Shown here one piece after another: positions 1 through 11,339 of a stretch of 64,000 nt of DNA. The notes beneath the pieces were generated by a model that had not been told where the DNA came from, did no database searches, and saw nothing but the letters and a program-made list of their open reading frames with translations. The stretch lies in NCBI GenBank assembly GCA_963513935.1, contig OY740774.1, forward strand, positions 87,314,385 through 87,378,384, written 5' to 3'. The position numbers were made by a program, and so were the translations under genes. The stretch comes from Aphrophora alni (taxonomy: Eukaryota > Arthropoda > Insecta > Hemiptera > Aphrophoridae). The first letter of the stretch is position 1; each line of letters starts with the position of its first letter.

Positions 1-448
1 TTCAATCATCATCGCCTTAATTTATTTTGCAATAAAAGTAATTCTAAAACAATATTTAAAATGACTACTTACCAAATTTCATAAAATCTGAAGTACAGCT
101 TTTATAAAGATCAATCTTTTTTTATGTGGGAAAGTGGTACAAATATTGCAAAAATTACCAAACTTGAATAAACTTATAAAAACCAAAATATTTTCCTTAA
201 AATGTCCTTACATTTTACCAAGTTTGATTAATATATTTATAAAACTTCGTCCACACGAGATCTCTTTTGACTTGTAAGTTGTGTTAAAAGTTACAAATGA
301 AGACTTTAGTAGACTTGAAAGAAGAGTTTTAAAAACTTGAAACTCATGAAAGTCGGCAGAACTTAAATAGAAAAGGAGGGGGAAAGTAATTAACTGACAA
401 GATACTATCTAAACCTTCAATTATTATTTAGTCTTTCGTTCTAATATA
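1..448. other. AT-rich non-coding stretch
   Basis: I see no ORF, repeat or RNA gene here. The sequence is AT rich with scattered poly-A and poly-T runs. Confidence 0.5.
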
Positions 449-955
449 CAGGGTGATTCAAAATTGAACGACAATATTTCGTGAACCTATTCTATAGTGA
501 AAATAAAATCTGAAAATGTTTGTTTTTCATCTATTGGTTATTTTGTGTGTTTATTTTTATTATTACTTTTTTAAAGCATTGTATCTTTGGAAGTAGGTGA
601 GATATTGAGTAAAGATTTGATAAAAGCATTATTACATTTTTACAATATTAACAATTATCATAATACCAAATTGTTTTGGTTTAGGTTAATTTTGAGTGTT
701 GGAGACAATTATCAAGAATTAAAGTTTTTAGTTTTTTGTCGCTAAGTCGGTTATCCTTTAATTTATAGAAAAATAAAAACTTAAATTTTATTTCGTGAAA
801 AGAGAAAAATCTTGTTTTTCTTGAAAATATTTTGTAATGGCAATGATGGATTATACATTTTAAACATAAGCCATTTTAAAAATATACATTTTCTATATAA
901 TTTTTAGCTCTAAATAAACTCCCGAAATATGTCTATGCAATTTTGAACCACTCTG
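449..955. mobile_element. Mariner-type MITE, 507 bp, TA-flanked
   Basis: The left end reads TA then CAGGGTGATTCAAAATT. The right end, on the opposite strand, reads CAGAGTGGTTCAAAATTG, also next to TA. The inverted ends can be followed, with mismatches, for roughly 45 bases (TATTTCGTGAACCTAT against TATTTCGGGAGTTTAT). The interior is AT rich with no transposase remains, so this is a non-autonomous miniature of a Tc1/mariner element. The TA on each side is the expected target duplication of that superfamily. Its ends resemble those of the elements at 31009, 62167 and 44899 but are not identical, so it probably belongs to a separate family. Confidence 0.75.
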
Positions 956-1929
956 TATAAAGCGATGAAAATTAATAACCATATTTAGATTTTATAACTA
1001 ATAAACTAATAAAATGAAAAGTAGCGTAAGGCGATGTGATTACCACAGTTTTGAAAATTAAAAAAATAAATCAAAAAAATTAAAGAAGTTGATGGTTGGG
1101 TGGCATCTTGGTAATTATTACTCAACCACAGCATACAATCTAATACTAGAAGTTCATCTAAATATAATTCCTAAAAGTTGATTTATTGGCACTGCGAAAA
1201 ATAATGTAGCCTAAATACGCACGAAACTTTTGTACATAATACAATTTTTTTTATCTGTTATTTAGTTACATTTACTGGCCAAACGGTAATTAATTTATGA
1301 ACAGTAATCGTATTTCAGATTAATGTCTATTATTAAGATTTTTGTTTTATGTAAATCGTTCACAAAATTTTAAGAAATTCTGAATCTACGGCTTTGAATG
1401 TTTTACGGCTTTTTTATCAGCTACTCCAAATCATAATAATTCTGCCAAGGGAGGAGATCACTACTATAGGTAGAGGAAATGGATGTTGTAAACGTTCTAC
1501 GTTTTAACAATTTTTTTTAACTCGTTCTATCTTCCACATATTATCTTACAAGTTTCTACCATAGTGAGAGAGAGAGAGAAAAAACTATTCAACTGTTTTC
1601 AACAAACCAATGTTGCTGTACATACAGGTGCAATCTGTAGACTCGTTTTTTGGCACTGATACAATGGATTTTTTGGGCTCTTGTTTATTAAGAAGTGAAA
1701 GGCAATAAGTAAATTCTTATACAACTTAATACATCTATTAACATTTAACGAGATATTCATGTATCCTTATAAATTTTATTTTGAAAACAAACCTAAAGAT
1801 TTAGTTGAAATTTTTGATTCTACCATTTTCGAGTGCGGATGTAAGAAAACAATTTATCTAGGTCTCGAATTTGGAAAATTTTAGGTTAATAACCATATTG
1901 TTAAATAATTAAAAACCTCTTAGACTGAG
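956..1929. other. AT-rich non-coding stretch
   Basis: No gene or clear repeat was recognised. A short GA dinucleotide run lies near 1566-1580. Confidence 0.5.
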
Positions 1930-2200
1930 TATAGTCAGGTGTGGTTAACCTGCAGAACTCAGCTGTATCTATACCTTTCTGAATGTATTCTTGGAGTAGA
2001 TCCTTCTGTTTCATTTTTCTTATCAGGACTATCTATACCAACTCTTGTTCACTACCAATCCTGACACTATTACATTATTCGAGGGCAAGTGATGCTAGAG
2101 GTCTTTATTTTATACTCTATTAGTCTTCTCTTTTTCAAGAAGGCGATGATGACTGAGATAAGGAAATATTTTTAATCGGAAAAAACGTTACTTTTGTATC
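1930..2200 (+). repeat. Dispersed repeat family A, copy 1
   Basis: It shares word order with copies at 11085, 24076, 50680 and 59494 in this orientation, and at 6236, 22880 and 41700 in the other. Shared landmarks in order are a 'ctctgtac..ctacacctttct' block, 'gttagatc', 'aactcttgttc', 'actat..ttcgaggg', 'agaggtctttattttata' and 'aaggcgatgatgac'. There is no coding frame and no recognised class. It may be part of a larger non-autonomous element. Confidence 0.6.
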
Positions 2201-3987
2201 TTACATTTGTCACTGATTTATAACAAGAAAGTTATATTACGGTTTATACGAAATCACAGGAACACAATTGTGAAATTCTTATGTAAATATAAATTTATTA
2301 TAATATTTGTAAGAGTATGAAACTAAAGCCTATTTAAAAAAAAATATTGTTTGATCAAATAAAAACTTTGTAATAATTTTAAGTCGTTTTTTTTTTATGG
2401 TACGACTTCTGATTTTTCGTCGTTCATACCATTATATTTAATACTCCAGAGGGCGCACTGTTTCTCAGTCGGAACACCCACGTCCATACCTGAATGCATT
2501 AACTATTTTGAGTATCCGACATTTTAAAATGGAAGAAAATTAAAAACCCCTAGTTGTACAGAACCTCATACTTAAATTTCATAACGAATAGTAGAAAATG
2601 TTGTCCCTAACTGAATAACAAACACAGACGAAATGGTCGAGTTCGTTTTGTCAATAAAACATACGATATTTCAGCTCTAGAATAAAATACATTTAGAAGG
2701 AACAATTAAATCCCTTCAACTTTGTTTTATCCCTGATCTTGCCTCACTTGCAAGACAAGGGGATTTTCTATTTCGACATGTGAAGGGGTAATGTATTGCT
2801 TTTATTTTAGATATCGTAAGGAAAATATTTCTTCGTATCTGTAACGGACTTTGTGGCGAGCTTGGAGCCTCTATCAAGATGAATTACTGAAAATATATTT
2901 TAAGAGAAAGTATGTAATGAGGGAACGTTTATATTTTAAGATCTCATTAAAAATAATGGCTTTTAGGTATGAAAATATAGAACAAACATTTTCATACATC
3001 CGTAAAAAAATATTATATTATTTAAAAAATTAGTATAAGCGTATTCGGAGCAATTGCATTTCTTTCATCCTACACTTAAAAAATAATAAATAATAATATT
3101 TACAAAGAAAATAGTAGAAATTCTTGTAAACATTAAATTGATAAGAATTTAACGCGTTAAAGAGTATCAACGCTTCAATTTATACAAACCGTTACGAGTC
3201 TAGCCCGTTGAAGGAGCAGCCAGTAGACAGACTAACATTGAAAAAACCAATAGGGACCGTGCGGGTTTGCCAACTCGTTACCCCGCTGTGACACCGCGAT
3301 ATTTCTGCAGTTACGTTCATTTAAGGCGCTCAGAATAATCATAAGTACTGTAATTAGTTTTGCATCACAGAGAATAATTTTTTTAAACAGTTTTAAAAAA
3401 TACATCCTTAACTCCTTTTCTTTCTTGTAAACGAATCATCAGAATTTTCTCACAAAAACTATAATTTTTTAGAAAAAACGTAACTAATAGAAATCTTACC
3501 TCTTTAATTGGAAGAAACTTCAATTAAAATCTAATATTTATTTTTGTACTGGATTATTATTGTTACAGGGGAAATAATTATTACCGTTAAAGCGAGAAAT
3601 GTTTAAAAATAAATATGTCAACTTTTACATAATAAAACTATCAGTTAGACTAAACATGTTTAAATTATTAAAACAAAAACCATCGTTTAACTCGTAAAAA
3701 AATTTGCAAACAATAAAATTACTTATTTACGCAACTCTATTATCATTACAAGACGTCGGTAGCGTTGTGTAGACTAAATTGACAACTGCGCACTACTCTT
3801 GATCTCTTATTACCCAACTGACGTTCATGTGTATACATTTTTTTAAACAAATAAGTCTTGTGCCTTACCTAGTAATTTTATTCTTAGATGAATAGTTATA
3901 ATAGTTCCAGTCTGGTGACTAGTTTAAATCACGAAAAATGCCCTTTAAGTATGATAGGAGTAGATAGGAACATGTGGCTTGGTCCTG
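2201..3987. other. AT-rich non-coding stretch with a GC-richer patch
   Basis: No gene was recognised. A patch at about 3185-3310 is clearly GC richer than its surroundings and is open in one forward frame for about 49 codons (3147-3293). It has no start context, no domain and no clear splice sites, so I do not call it coding. Confidence 0.45.
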
Positions 3988-4020
3988 TTAACCTAACCTA
4001 ACCTAACCTTAACCTAACCT
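3988..4020. repeat. Short interstitial telomeric-type (CCTAA)n tract
   Basis: About six copies of AACCT in a row, one with an extra T. This is the insect telomeric repeat TTAGG read on the other strand. At about 33 bp it is an interstitial remnant, not a telomere. A second, shorter and imperfect tract of the opposite sense lies near 25028-25050. Confidence 0.7.
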
Positions 4021-4588
4021 ATGCAACACTTCACTGGAATCGAACTATAGTTACATTCTCTCATTCTCATTACCTACTGCTTATTCTTGTCCAATGCTTC
4101 ACAACTCTCTTTTTACTTCTTCCGCAATAGTGGACATCTTTAAAGGATAATGTGTATTGTTAATGTATCAAGCAACTTTTGTTGTGTTCTTCAGTAATCT
4201 CTTCTGTTATCACTGTATTAACAAATATTAATATCTATAAATGAAAGTTATATTTTGCAAAATCCAACACTTTGTGTTTTCAGAACACCCTATGCAAAAG
4301 ACAAACATTTCTTTAAAACAATTCATCGGTAAATAAACCAAACTTTTGCCACCATGTTGCACTCTAAAATAAAGACATCCTTCTTCTTGTCATATTTCTT
4401 TGATAAGTTGTATCAAGTCCCCTCGAAGATTGAAAACTTGTACAAAGTTTGACGGCAAGGGTGGTTCTCAACAGGTGCGTTTGATTCGTAGGGGATGAAC
4501 TTTCAAATTTATTAAAGTAAATGTCTATAAATAACTTTAGACGTAAGTTGTTAAAACTTTGGTTTCTTCAGTTTGAGAAACAGATTTA
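4021..4588. other. AT-rich non-coding stretch
   Basis: Nothing recognised. The part near 4380-4500 holds short words reminiscent of family A (tcccctcgaagattg, ggtggttctcaacagg), too weak to call. Confidence 0.4.
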
Positions 4589-4936
4589 TTGGATATGATT
4601 TTTAATAAAACATGTTATCTGGGGTTATCTGCAGGAGCGTATCTAGATTTTTTAAAGAAGGGAAACTCTTTGAGGGTGGCCTTACCGGGTAGTTTGAAGG
4701 ACAGCGAAAATGTTCATGTTTCATTGTCATGTGATTCAATAGATGGAATTTGTGCTCATTCTAGACTATTGAAAATGTATATAACTTTACCACGGCAAAA
4801 ATATTTACAAATATTTTCACTCACTAATCACACAACAAACCAAAATTATTCGTCAGCAAAATTTCAATTCAGTAGTTGTGAGTCAAAATGTGAAAATAAA
4901 CTATGGACACCGTCAAAAAAAATACACGTATAATTA
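4589..4936 (+). other. Unsupported ORF of 114 codons
   Basis: The longest open frame in the first 16 kb. I recognise no family, domain, signal peptide or membrane segment in the translation. Its last third lies inside a 90-bp segment that recurs at 5708-5800, where the same frame is interrupted, so conservation of the reading frame is not supported. It could be a chance ORF in a repeat or a fragment of an unrecognised element. I would not annotate it as a gene without transcript evidence. Confidence 0.12.
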
Positions 4937-4938
4937 AA
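4847..4938 (+). repeat. Direct repeat, left copy (about 90 bp)
   Basis: The segment from 'attcgtcagcaaaatttc' through 'acacgtataattaaat' is repeated almost exactly at 5708-5800, about 860 bases downstream and in the same orientation. It could be the long direct repeats of an unrecognised element or a local duplication. Confidence 0.7.
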
Positions 4939-5707
4939 TAAAACGTAAACTTGTATACGACTTCATAATAAATCGTATTTGATTAAAATCAAGCTTTCAA
5001 TGACCTTGGTCAAGATTCATTCTTTGTTTTGTTACCGTAATACATTTTTAGATTCGAAATTTACACATGGGTAATCGTCGCAATTCACTAAAATTTAAAC
5101 AAATTCGGTAAATTAGAATTTGAGGAATTAAGTATTTTACAACAACTTTGTGATCGGTTCTTCTTCTTTTTTACAGTTAACACACGAACAGTCCCAAATA
5201 CTTGAGCAAAAATTAATCAAAATAGTTGAGACGTTTTTGAGAAAATCATAATTTTGTACTTTTTCTTATAGCATTACCCCACATTAAACAAAAGATCCCT
5301 ATGTATGGCCAAAACATACCCACATATTAAATGTTATTAATTTCATTCCGGAGATTTGGCCTAGAGCATTGCACATACGACAGGTAACAGGCAACATTTA
5401 AAAACACTTATTGGGGGACTCAGGGAATCTCAATACGGATATAACCTTAAAAACTAGACATGGTATTTTTTGATCCATCACATAATTTTTTTCCCATACT
5501 AAGTATATTTGGGAAAGTAAAAATCTTTTGAATTAATTTTTAATTGTAAATATTTAACTACAAAACAAACAAAAATTTTAACAACAATTAGTGTTCATAA
5601 AGGCACACAACATTAACCAATAAGGTTATATACTGAATTCTGGTATTCATAACTATAAAGGTCTCTCTCACATTGGAAAAGTCCAGCCATCGCAGTTTAA
5701 AAGCGTA
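4939..5707. other. AT-rich segment between direct repeats
   Basis: No ORF, no reverse transcriptase or transposase motif, and no primer-binding-site-like tract was recognised between the two 90-bp direct repeats. Confidence 0.4.
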
Positions 5708-5800
5708 TTCGTTAGCAAAATTTCAATTCAGTAGTTGTGAGTCAAAATGTGAAAATAAACTATGGACACTATCATAAAAAAAATACACATATAATTAAAT
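5708..5800 (+). repeat. Direct repeat, right copy (about 90 bp)
   Basis: Near-identical to 4847-4938, with a few substitutions and a small insertion after 'ctatggacac'. Confidence 0.7.
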
Positions 5801-6235
5801 ATTAAATTAAAAGGCCGTTCACAATCTTTAAGTCTTTATCCTTAGTCACGAATGTCATTAAAAGACCATTTGGGCGATCCTCTCCAATGGTACTCCTTAA
5901 GTAGATCCGTAGTCTTCTGTGTGAAGAAAATGTTTACTTGTAGCCGTTATAGGCAGTTGTAAATGAGAGGGTTTCAATTATTTGCGACAGTCTAATATTT
6001 GAGTAGTGGAATAACGTGTCTTCCAGGATGCCTTTTCTTCGTGTAAGGCTGACTAATATCATTCCAAAATATATCAGTTCTCAGTTCTGTATTTGTGACG
6101 GAGATATCACCATTGTAGGTTTCGGTAACTGTTGTTGAGCTTCTAATAACATTTTATTGGTAAATTAATTTCTTTAACTCATACCTCTGAAATAGCCCAC
6201 ATATGTATTTTTCTTTCTGTTGATTAAAAGTGAAA
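5801..6235. other. Non-coding stretch
   Basis: No feature recognised. Confidence 0.4.
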
Positions 6236-6430
6236 ACCTCTTGATCATCATTGCTTTACAAAAAGAGAAGAAAAATGTATCAAATAAAGATCTCAAATAT
6301 CGTGAGGGTAGGAAGAGAACAAAAGTTGGTCAAAAGAGTGTTTGATAGAAGAAATAACTAAGCAAGGAAAAGTTATAATCCCGCTAGGATTCTCAGGGTT
6401 CCACCACACCTGTACTCCCTGAGGGGTTAC
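6236..6430 (-). repeat. Dispersed repeat family A, copy 2 (reverse)
   Basis: On the minus strand it reads through the same landmarks as copy 1: 'ccctgagaatcct', 'aacttttgttctcttcc', 'gagatctttatttgata' and 'gcaatgatgatcaagagg', then 'tttaatcaacagaaag'. Confidence 0.6.
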
Positions 6431-6977
6431 AATAGTAATATTTTTAGATAATTATTTTTAATCTGTACTTATCAATAACAATTGTCAAAAAAGTATCAAA
6501 AGTAAGTAATATTCCTCCATTAATTTTTAAAATATTTAATTTAAAAACTACTTTTTAAGTAAGACGCATCACAAAAAAAAACGTTAGTTGGATTATAATA
6601 TGAGGTAAAATGTATACAATAGTACAGATACGAATAAATTTATGATAAATGTATATACAAATTTAGAGTTAAGGACGTTCTGAAGTAGTTAAAAAAGTAT
6701 ACATTATTGTATATCATACACAGAAGAAAACATATATTCTACATAATGAATAGGCACACTAAAATTTTTAAATATTTTTTATCAAACGAACTTAAGAAAT
6801 GTATTACGAAAAGGTTTTCTATAAAGAATAAATGACGGTTGTAAACTTATGTATTCAAAACCCTTTTCATTCTATAACATAATTTTATAAAACTCCAAAA
6901 CCAATTTTACACCTATTACCCAAATAGTAATTTTTCTTCGTAGTTTATCATGAGTAAAAAACATCTTTCATTTGCAG
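6431..6977. other. AT-rich stretch, possible intron 3' part
   Basis: No independent feature. It ends in a pyrimidine-rich run and AG (ctttcatttgcag, 6965-6977) that would serve as a 3' splice site for the candidate exon that follows. Confidence 0.35.
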
Positions 6978-7102
6978 AACTCGATTCCGATCAAATTGCC
7001 AAACTTCCAAACAAAGGCGAAGTCAAAGAATCCCGTTTAATGAGAAAACTTACGCGGCAGGGAGAGTGGAGGGAGGCTGCCAATTGGAGATCTTTGAAAT
7101 GA
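6978..7102 (+). CDS. Candidate terminal coding exon of an unknown host gene
   Basis: A 125-base block is clearly GC richer than its surroundings and is open to a TGA at 7100-7102. It directly follows a good 3' splice acceptor (polypyrimidine then tttgcag, ending 6977). The translation of the block, starting in the second codon position, contains LDSDQIAKLPNKGEVKESRL and ends GEWREAANWRSLK-stop. It is charged and low in the residues that AT-rich noise produces (few I, F, N, Y), which is why I think it is real coding sequence. An alternative is a 50-codon ORF starting at the ATG at 6950, in the same frame. I do not recognise the family. No upstream exon could be found in the window, so the gene would lie mostly outside it or have been broken by repeats. 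The 3' side runs straight into repeat DNA about 150 bases before the 221-bp satellite. Confidence 0.35.
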
Positions 7103-7248
7103 AGACGTATAATTCCTCCAAAGTAGACTTTGTTTCTTAAGCAAAGTTTGCAAGTTAAAGGGTAACTAGATTAATTTACACGTTAGGCATTGAAGGTTAA
7201 ACATATTGTTATCAATGTGTGTTAAGGGGTGTGGGAAAACACAGGGGT
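7103..7248 (+). repeat. Diverged ~140-bp-type unit flanking the satellite
   Basis: It contains 'ttgttatcaatgtgtgtt' followed by 'aaggggtgtgggaaaacac', which matches the unit boundary of the ~140-bp degenerate repeats at 11340-11900 and 23380-24760. Confidence 0.45.
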
Positions 7249-10200
7249 CCTTCAAGTTCTTGTCTGTGTTTGATTTAACCAAATTAAGAAAGTTCGACTC
7301 CTAAAGATTCACAGTGGTTTTGTCAACAGTACGCCAAAATCGTTAAATGTTCTTGTAAACACAATGTGGCTACTGTCTATCGTGGAACGTGAATAAATAT
7401 TCATAGACCAAGTAGGGACAACAATTAATATCACAGCTACTGTACACGTTAATAAGGGTGCTTCAAGTTCTCATTTTGTCTTGTCTGTACTTGATTAAAC
7501 CAAATTAAGAAAGTTCGACTCCTAAAGATTCATAGTGGTTTTGTCAACAGTACACCACAATCGTTAAGTGTTCTTGTAAACCCAATGTGGCTACTGTCTA
7601 TCGTGGAACGTGAATAAATATTCATAAAGCAAGAAGTGACACCAAATAATATCACAGCTACTGTACACGTTAACAGGGGTGCTTCAAGTTCACATTTTGT
7701 CTTGTCTGTACTTGATTAAACCAAATTAAGAAAGTTCGACTCCTAAAGATTCATAGTGGTTTTGTCAACAGTACACCACAATCGTTAAATGTTCTTGTAA
7801 ATACAATATGGCTACTGTCTATCGTGGAACGTGAATAAATATTCATAGACCAAGTAGGGACAACAATTAATATCACAGCTACTGTACACGTTAACAGGGG
7901 TGCTTCAAGTTCTCACTTTGTCTTGTCTGTACTTGATTTAACCAAATTAAGAAAGTTCGACTCCTAAAGATTCATAGTGGTTTTGTCAACAGTACACCGC
8001 AATCGTTAAATGTTCTTGTAAACACAATGTGGCTACTGTCTATCGTGGAACGTGAATAAATATTCATAGACCAAGTAGGGACAACAATTAATATCACAGC
8101 TACTGTACACGTTAACAGGGGTGCTTCAAGTTCTCACTTTGTCTTGTCTGTACTTGATTTAACCAAATTAAGAAAGTTCGACTCCTAAAGATTCATAGTG
8201 GTTTTGTCAACAGTACACCGCAATCGTTAAATGTTCTTGTAAACACAATGTGGCTACTGTCTATCGTGGAACGTGAATAAATATTCATAGACCAAGTAGG
8301 GACAACAATTAATATCACAGCTACTGTACACGTTAACAGGGGTGCTTCAAGTTCTCACTTTGTCTTGTCTGTACTTGATTTAACCAAATTAAGAAAGTTC
8401 GACTCCTAAAGATTCATAGTGGTTTTGTCAACAGTACACCGCAATCGTTAAATGTTCTTGTAAACACAATGTGGCTACTGTCTATCGTGGAACGTGAATA
8501 AATATTCATAGACCAAGTAGGGACAACAATTAATATCACAGCTACTGTACACGTTAACAGGGGTGCTTCAAGTTCTCACTTTGTCTTGTCTGTACTTGAT
8601 TTAACCAAATTAAGAAAGTTCGACTCCTAAAGATTCATAGTGGTTTTGTCAACAGTACACCGCAATCGTTAAATGTTCTTGTAAACACAATGTGGCTACT
8701 GTCTATCGTGGAACGTGAATAAATATTCATAGACCAAGTAGGGACAACAATTAATATCACAGCTACTGTACACGTTAACAGGGGTGCTTCAAGTTCTCAC
8801 TTTGTCTTGTCTGTACTTGATTTAACCAAATTAAGAAAGTTCGACTCCTAAAGATTCATAGTGGTTTTGTCAACAGTACACCGCAATCGTTAAATGTTCT
8901 TGTAAACACAATGTGGCTACTGTCTATCGTGGAACGTGAATAAATATTCATAGACCAAGTAGGGACAACAATTAATATCACAGCTACTGTACACGTTAAC
9001 AGGGGTGCTTCAAGTTCTCACTTTGTCTTGTCTGTACTTGATTTAACCAAATTAAGAAAGTTCGACTCCTAAAGATTCATAGTGGTTTTGTCAACAGTAC
9101 ACCGCAATCGTTAAATGTTCTTGTAAACACAATGTGGCTACTGTCTATCGTGGAACGTGAATAAATATTCATAGACCAAGTAGGGACAACAATTAATATC
9201 ACAGCTACTGTACACGTTAACAGGGATGCTTCAAGTTCTCACTTTGTCTTGTCTGTACTTGATTTAACCAAATTAAGAAAGTTCGACTCCTAAAGATTCA
9301 TAGTGGTTTTGTCAACAGTACACCGCAATCGTTAAATGTTCTTGTAAACACAATGTGGCTACTGTCTATCGTGGAACGTGAATAAATATTCATAGACCAA
9401 GTAGGGACAACAATTAATATCACAGCTACTGTACACGTTAACAGGGGTGCTTCAAGTTCTCACTTTGTCTTGTCTGTACTTGATTTAACCAAATTAAGAA
9501 AGTTCGACTCCTAAAGATTCATAGTGGTTTTGTCAACAGTACACCGCAATCGTTAAATGTTCTTGTAAACACAATGTGGCTACTGTCTATCGTGGAACGT
9601 GAATAAATATTCATAGACCAAGTAGGGACAACAATTAATATCACAGCTACTGTACACGTTAACAGGGGTGCTTCAAGTTCTCACTTTGTCTTGTCTGTAC
9701 TTGATTTAACCAAATTAAGAAAGTTCGACTCCTAAAGATTCATAGTGGTTTTGTCAACAGTACACCGCAATCGTTAAATGTTCTTGTAAACACAATGTGG
9801 CTACTGTCTATCGTGGAACGTGAATAAATATTCATAGACCAAGTAGGGACAACAATTAATATCACAGCTACTGTACACGTTAACAGGGGTGCTTCAAGTT
9901 CTCACTTTGTCTTGTCTGTACTTGATTTAACCAAATTAAGAAAGTTCGACTCCTAAAGATTCATAGTGGTTTTGTCAACAGTACACCGCAATCGTTAAAT
10001 GTTCTTGTAAACACAATGTGGCTACTGTCTATCGTGGAACGTGAATAAATATTCATAGACCAAGTAGGGACAACAATTAATATCACAGCTACTGTACACG
10101 TTAACAGGGGTGCTTCAAGTTCTCACTTTGTCTTGTCTGTACTTGATTTAACCAAATTAAGAAAGTTCGACTCCTAAAGATTCATAGTGGTTTTGTCAAC

Positions 10201-10541
10201 AGTACACCGCAATCGTTAAATGTTCTTGTAAACACAATGTGGCTACTGTCTATCGTGGAACGTGAATAAATATTCATAGACCAAGAAGGGACAACAATTA
10301 ATATCACAGCTACTGTACACGTTAACAGGGGTGCTTCAAGTTCTCATTTTGTCTTGTCTGTACTTGATTAAACCAAATTAAGAAAGTTCGACTCCTAAAG
10401 ATTCATAGTGGTTTTGTCAACAGTACACCGCAATCGTTAAATGTTCTTGTAAACACAATGTGGCTACTGTCTATCGTGGAACGTGAATAAATATTCATAG
10501 ACCAAGAAGGGACAACAATTAATATCACAGCTACTGTACAA
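7249..10541 (+). repeat. Satellite array, 15 units of 221 bp
   Basis: The motif 'cttcaagtt' recurs at a strict 221-base spacing. The unit starts are 7249, 7460, 7681, 7902, 8123, 8344, 8565, 8786, 9007, 9228, 9449, 9670, 9891, 10112 and 10333. The first unit has a 10-base deletion (211 bp) and the last ends at about 10541. The inner units (about 7902-10300) are nearly identical, while the outer ones share variants (cattttgtc, gattaaacc, caagaaggg). Each unit contains gtgaataaatattcat, which includes an AATAAA word. No ORF runs through the unit. Such homogeneity points to recent amplification or ongoing unequal exchange. Confidence 0.97.
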
Positions 10542-11084
10542 GTGAACGAAACAACACCTACATTGAGCTATAATTAAAGTTAAATGGTTAATGGGTGTTT
10601 TCTCCTTGAATTGTGATTGTAATATACCAATAATTAGAATTTATTGGTAATAAATATTATAATGAACACATCGATGTAGATAAAACCTGGAATTATGATG
10701 GTCTCATCGAAAAGGGGAAACTTATCCCTCTCTACTGTTGGGCCTTGGTGGCTGGTAGCCTAATTTATTGGAATAAAACGTGATCCGATTACTATTTATA
10801 TTTTACTATAATTCATATATATGCAGTTATATAAAAGTCACTTCATGTTTTAGACTTTTTAGAGGATATCTCGGGAACAAAACAGTGTAACTGATATGTA
10901 AATAATATTTAACCTCATTAAACTTGACAGAATTTTAATACATATAAAGTAAAATATCAAAAAAATAGTAAGTCAAGATTTTTGTTATAATTTGGTCAGT
11001 AAAACAATCAACCGCATTTTGTTTAATATTGGAAGAACTTAATCACTATTTTGAGAACTGCGATCTATGCCTTTGAATCATGCA
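10542..11084. other. Non-coding stretch right of satellite
   Basis: No gene recognised. The satellite stops abruptly after 'ctactgtaca'. Confidence 0.45.
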
Positions 11085-11250
11085 TTCCTTAAGGTCTCGC
11101 TAAAGTGAGTACGGGTTAACAATCCCGAGGGATTCCAGTTGGATTTACACCTTCATTCATGTTGTCTGGTGTTAAATCAATTATTCGAGGGTTAGTGGTG
11201 TTTATTTTATCATCTTTTTTAAGACGATGACAAAATATTTTCGCTTTAAA
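11085..11250 (+). repeat. Dispersed repeat family A, copy 3
   Basis: Contains 'aatcccgagggattcc', 'ttattcgagggttagtgg', 'tttattttatcatc' and 'aagacgatgac' in the family A order, with a shortened middle. Confidence 0.5.
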
Positions 11251-11339
11251 AAAAGAAAAGAAATGGAACTATTCAATAATTGTTTTAAGTGGCCACCAAT
11301 TTAAAACTGAAAAAGAAAAAAACCTTGTACATAGAGTGA

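Noticed and set aside
3147..3293. Open frame of about 49 codons in a GC-richer patch as a host exon
   Set aside because: No splice sites or protein similarity could be seen; kept only as a note on the region.
4589..4936. 114-codon ORF as a real gene
   Set aside because: No recognisable family, and its end lies in a direct repeat whose other copy does not keep the frame.
7249..10541. Regular repeats that might suggest a CRISPR array
   Set aside because: The units are contiguous 221-bp copies with no unique spacers, in a eukaryotic context; this is a satellite.
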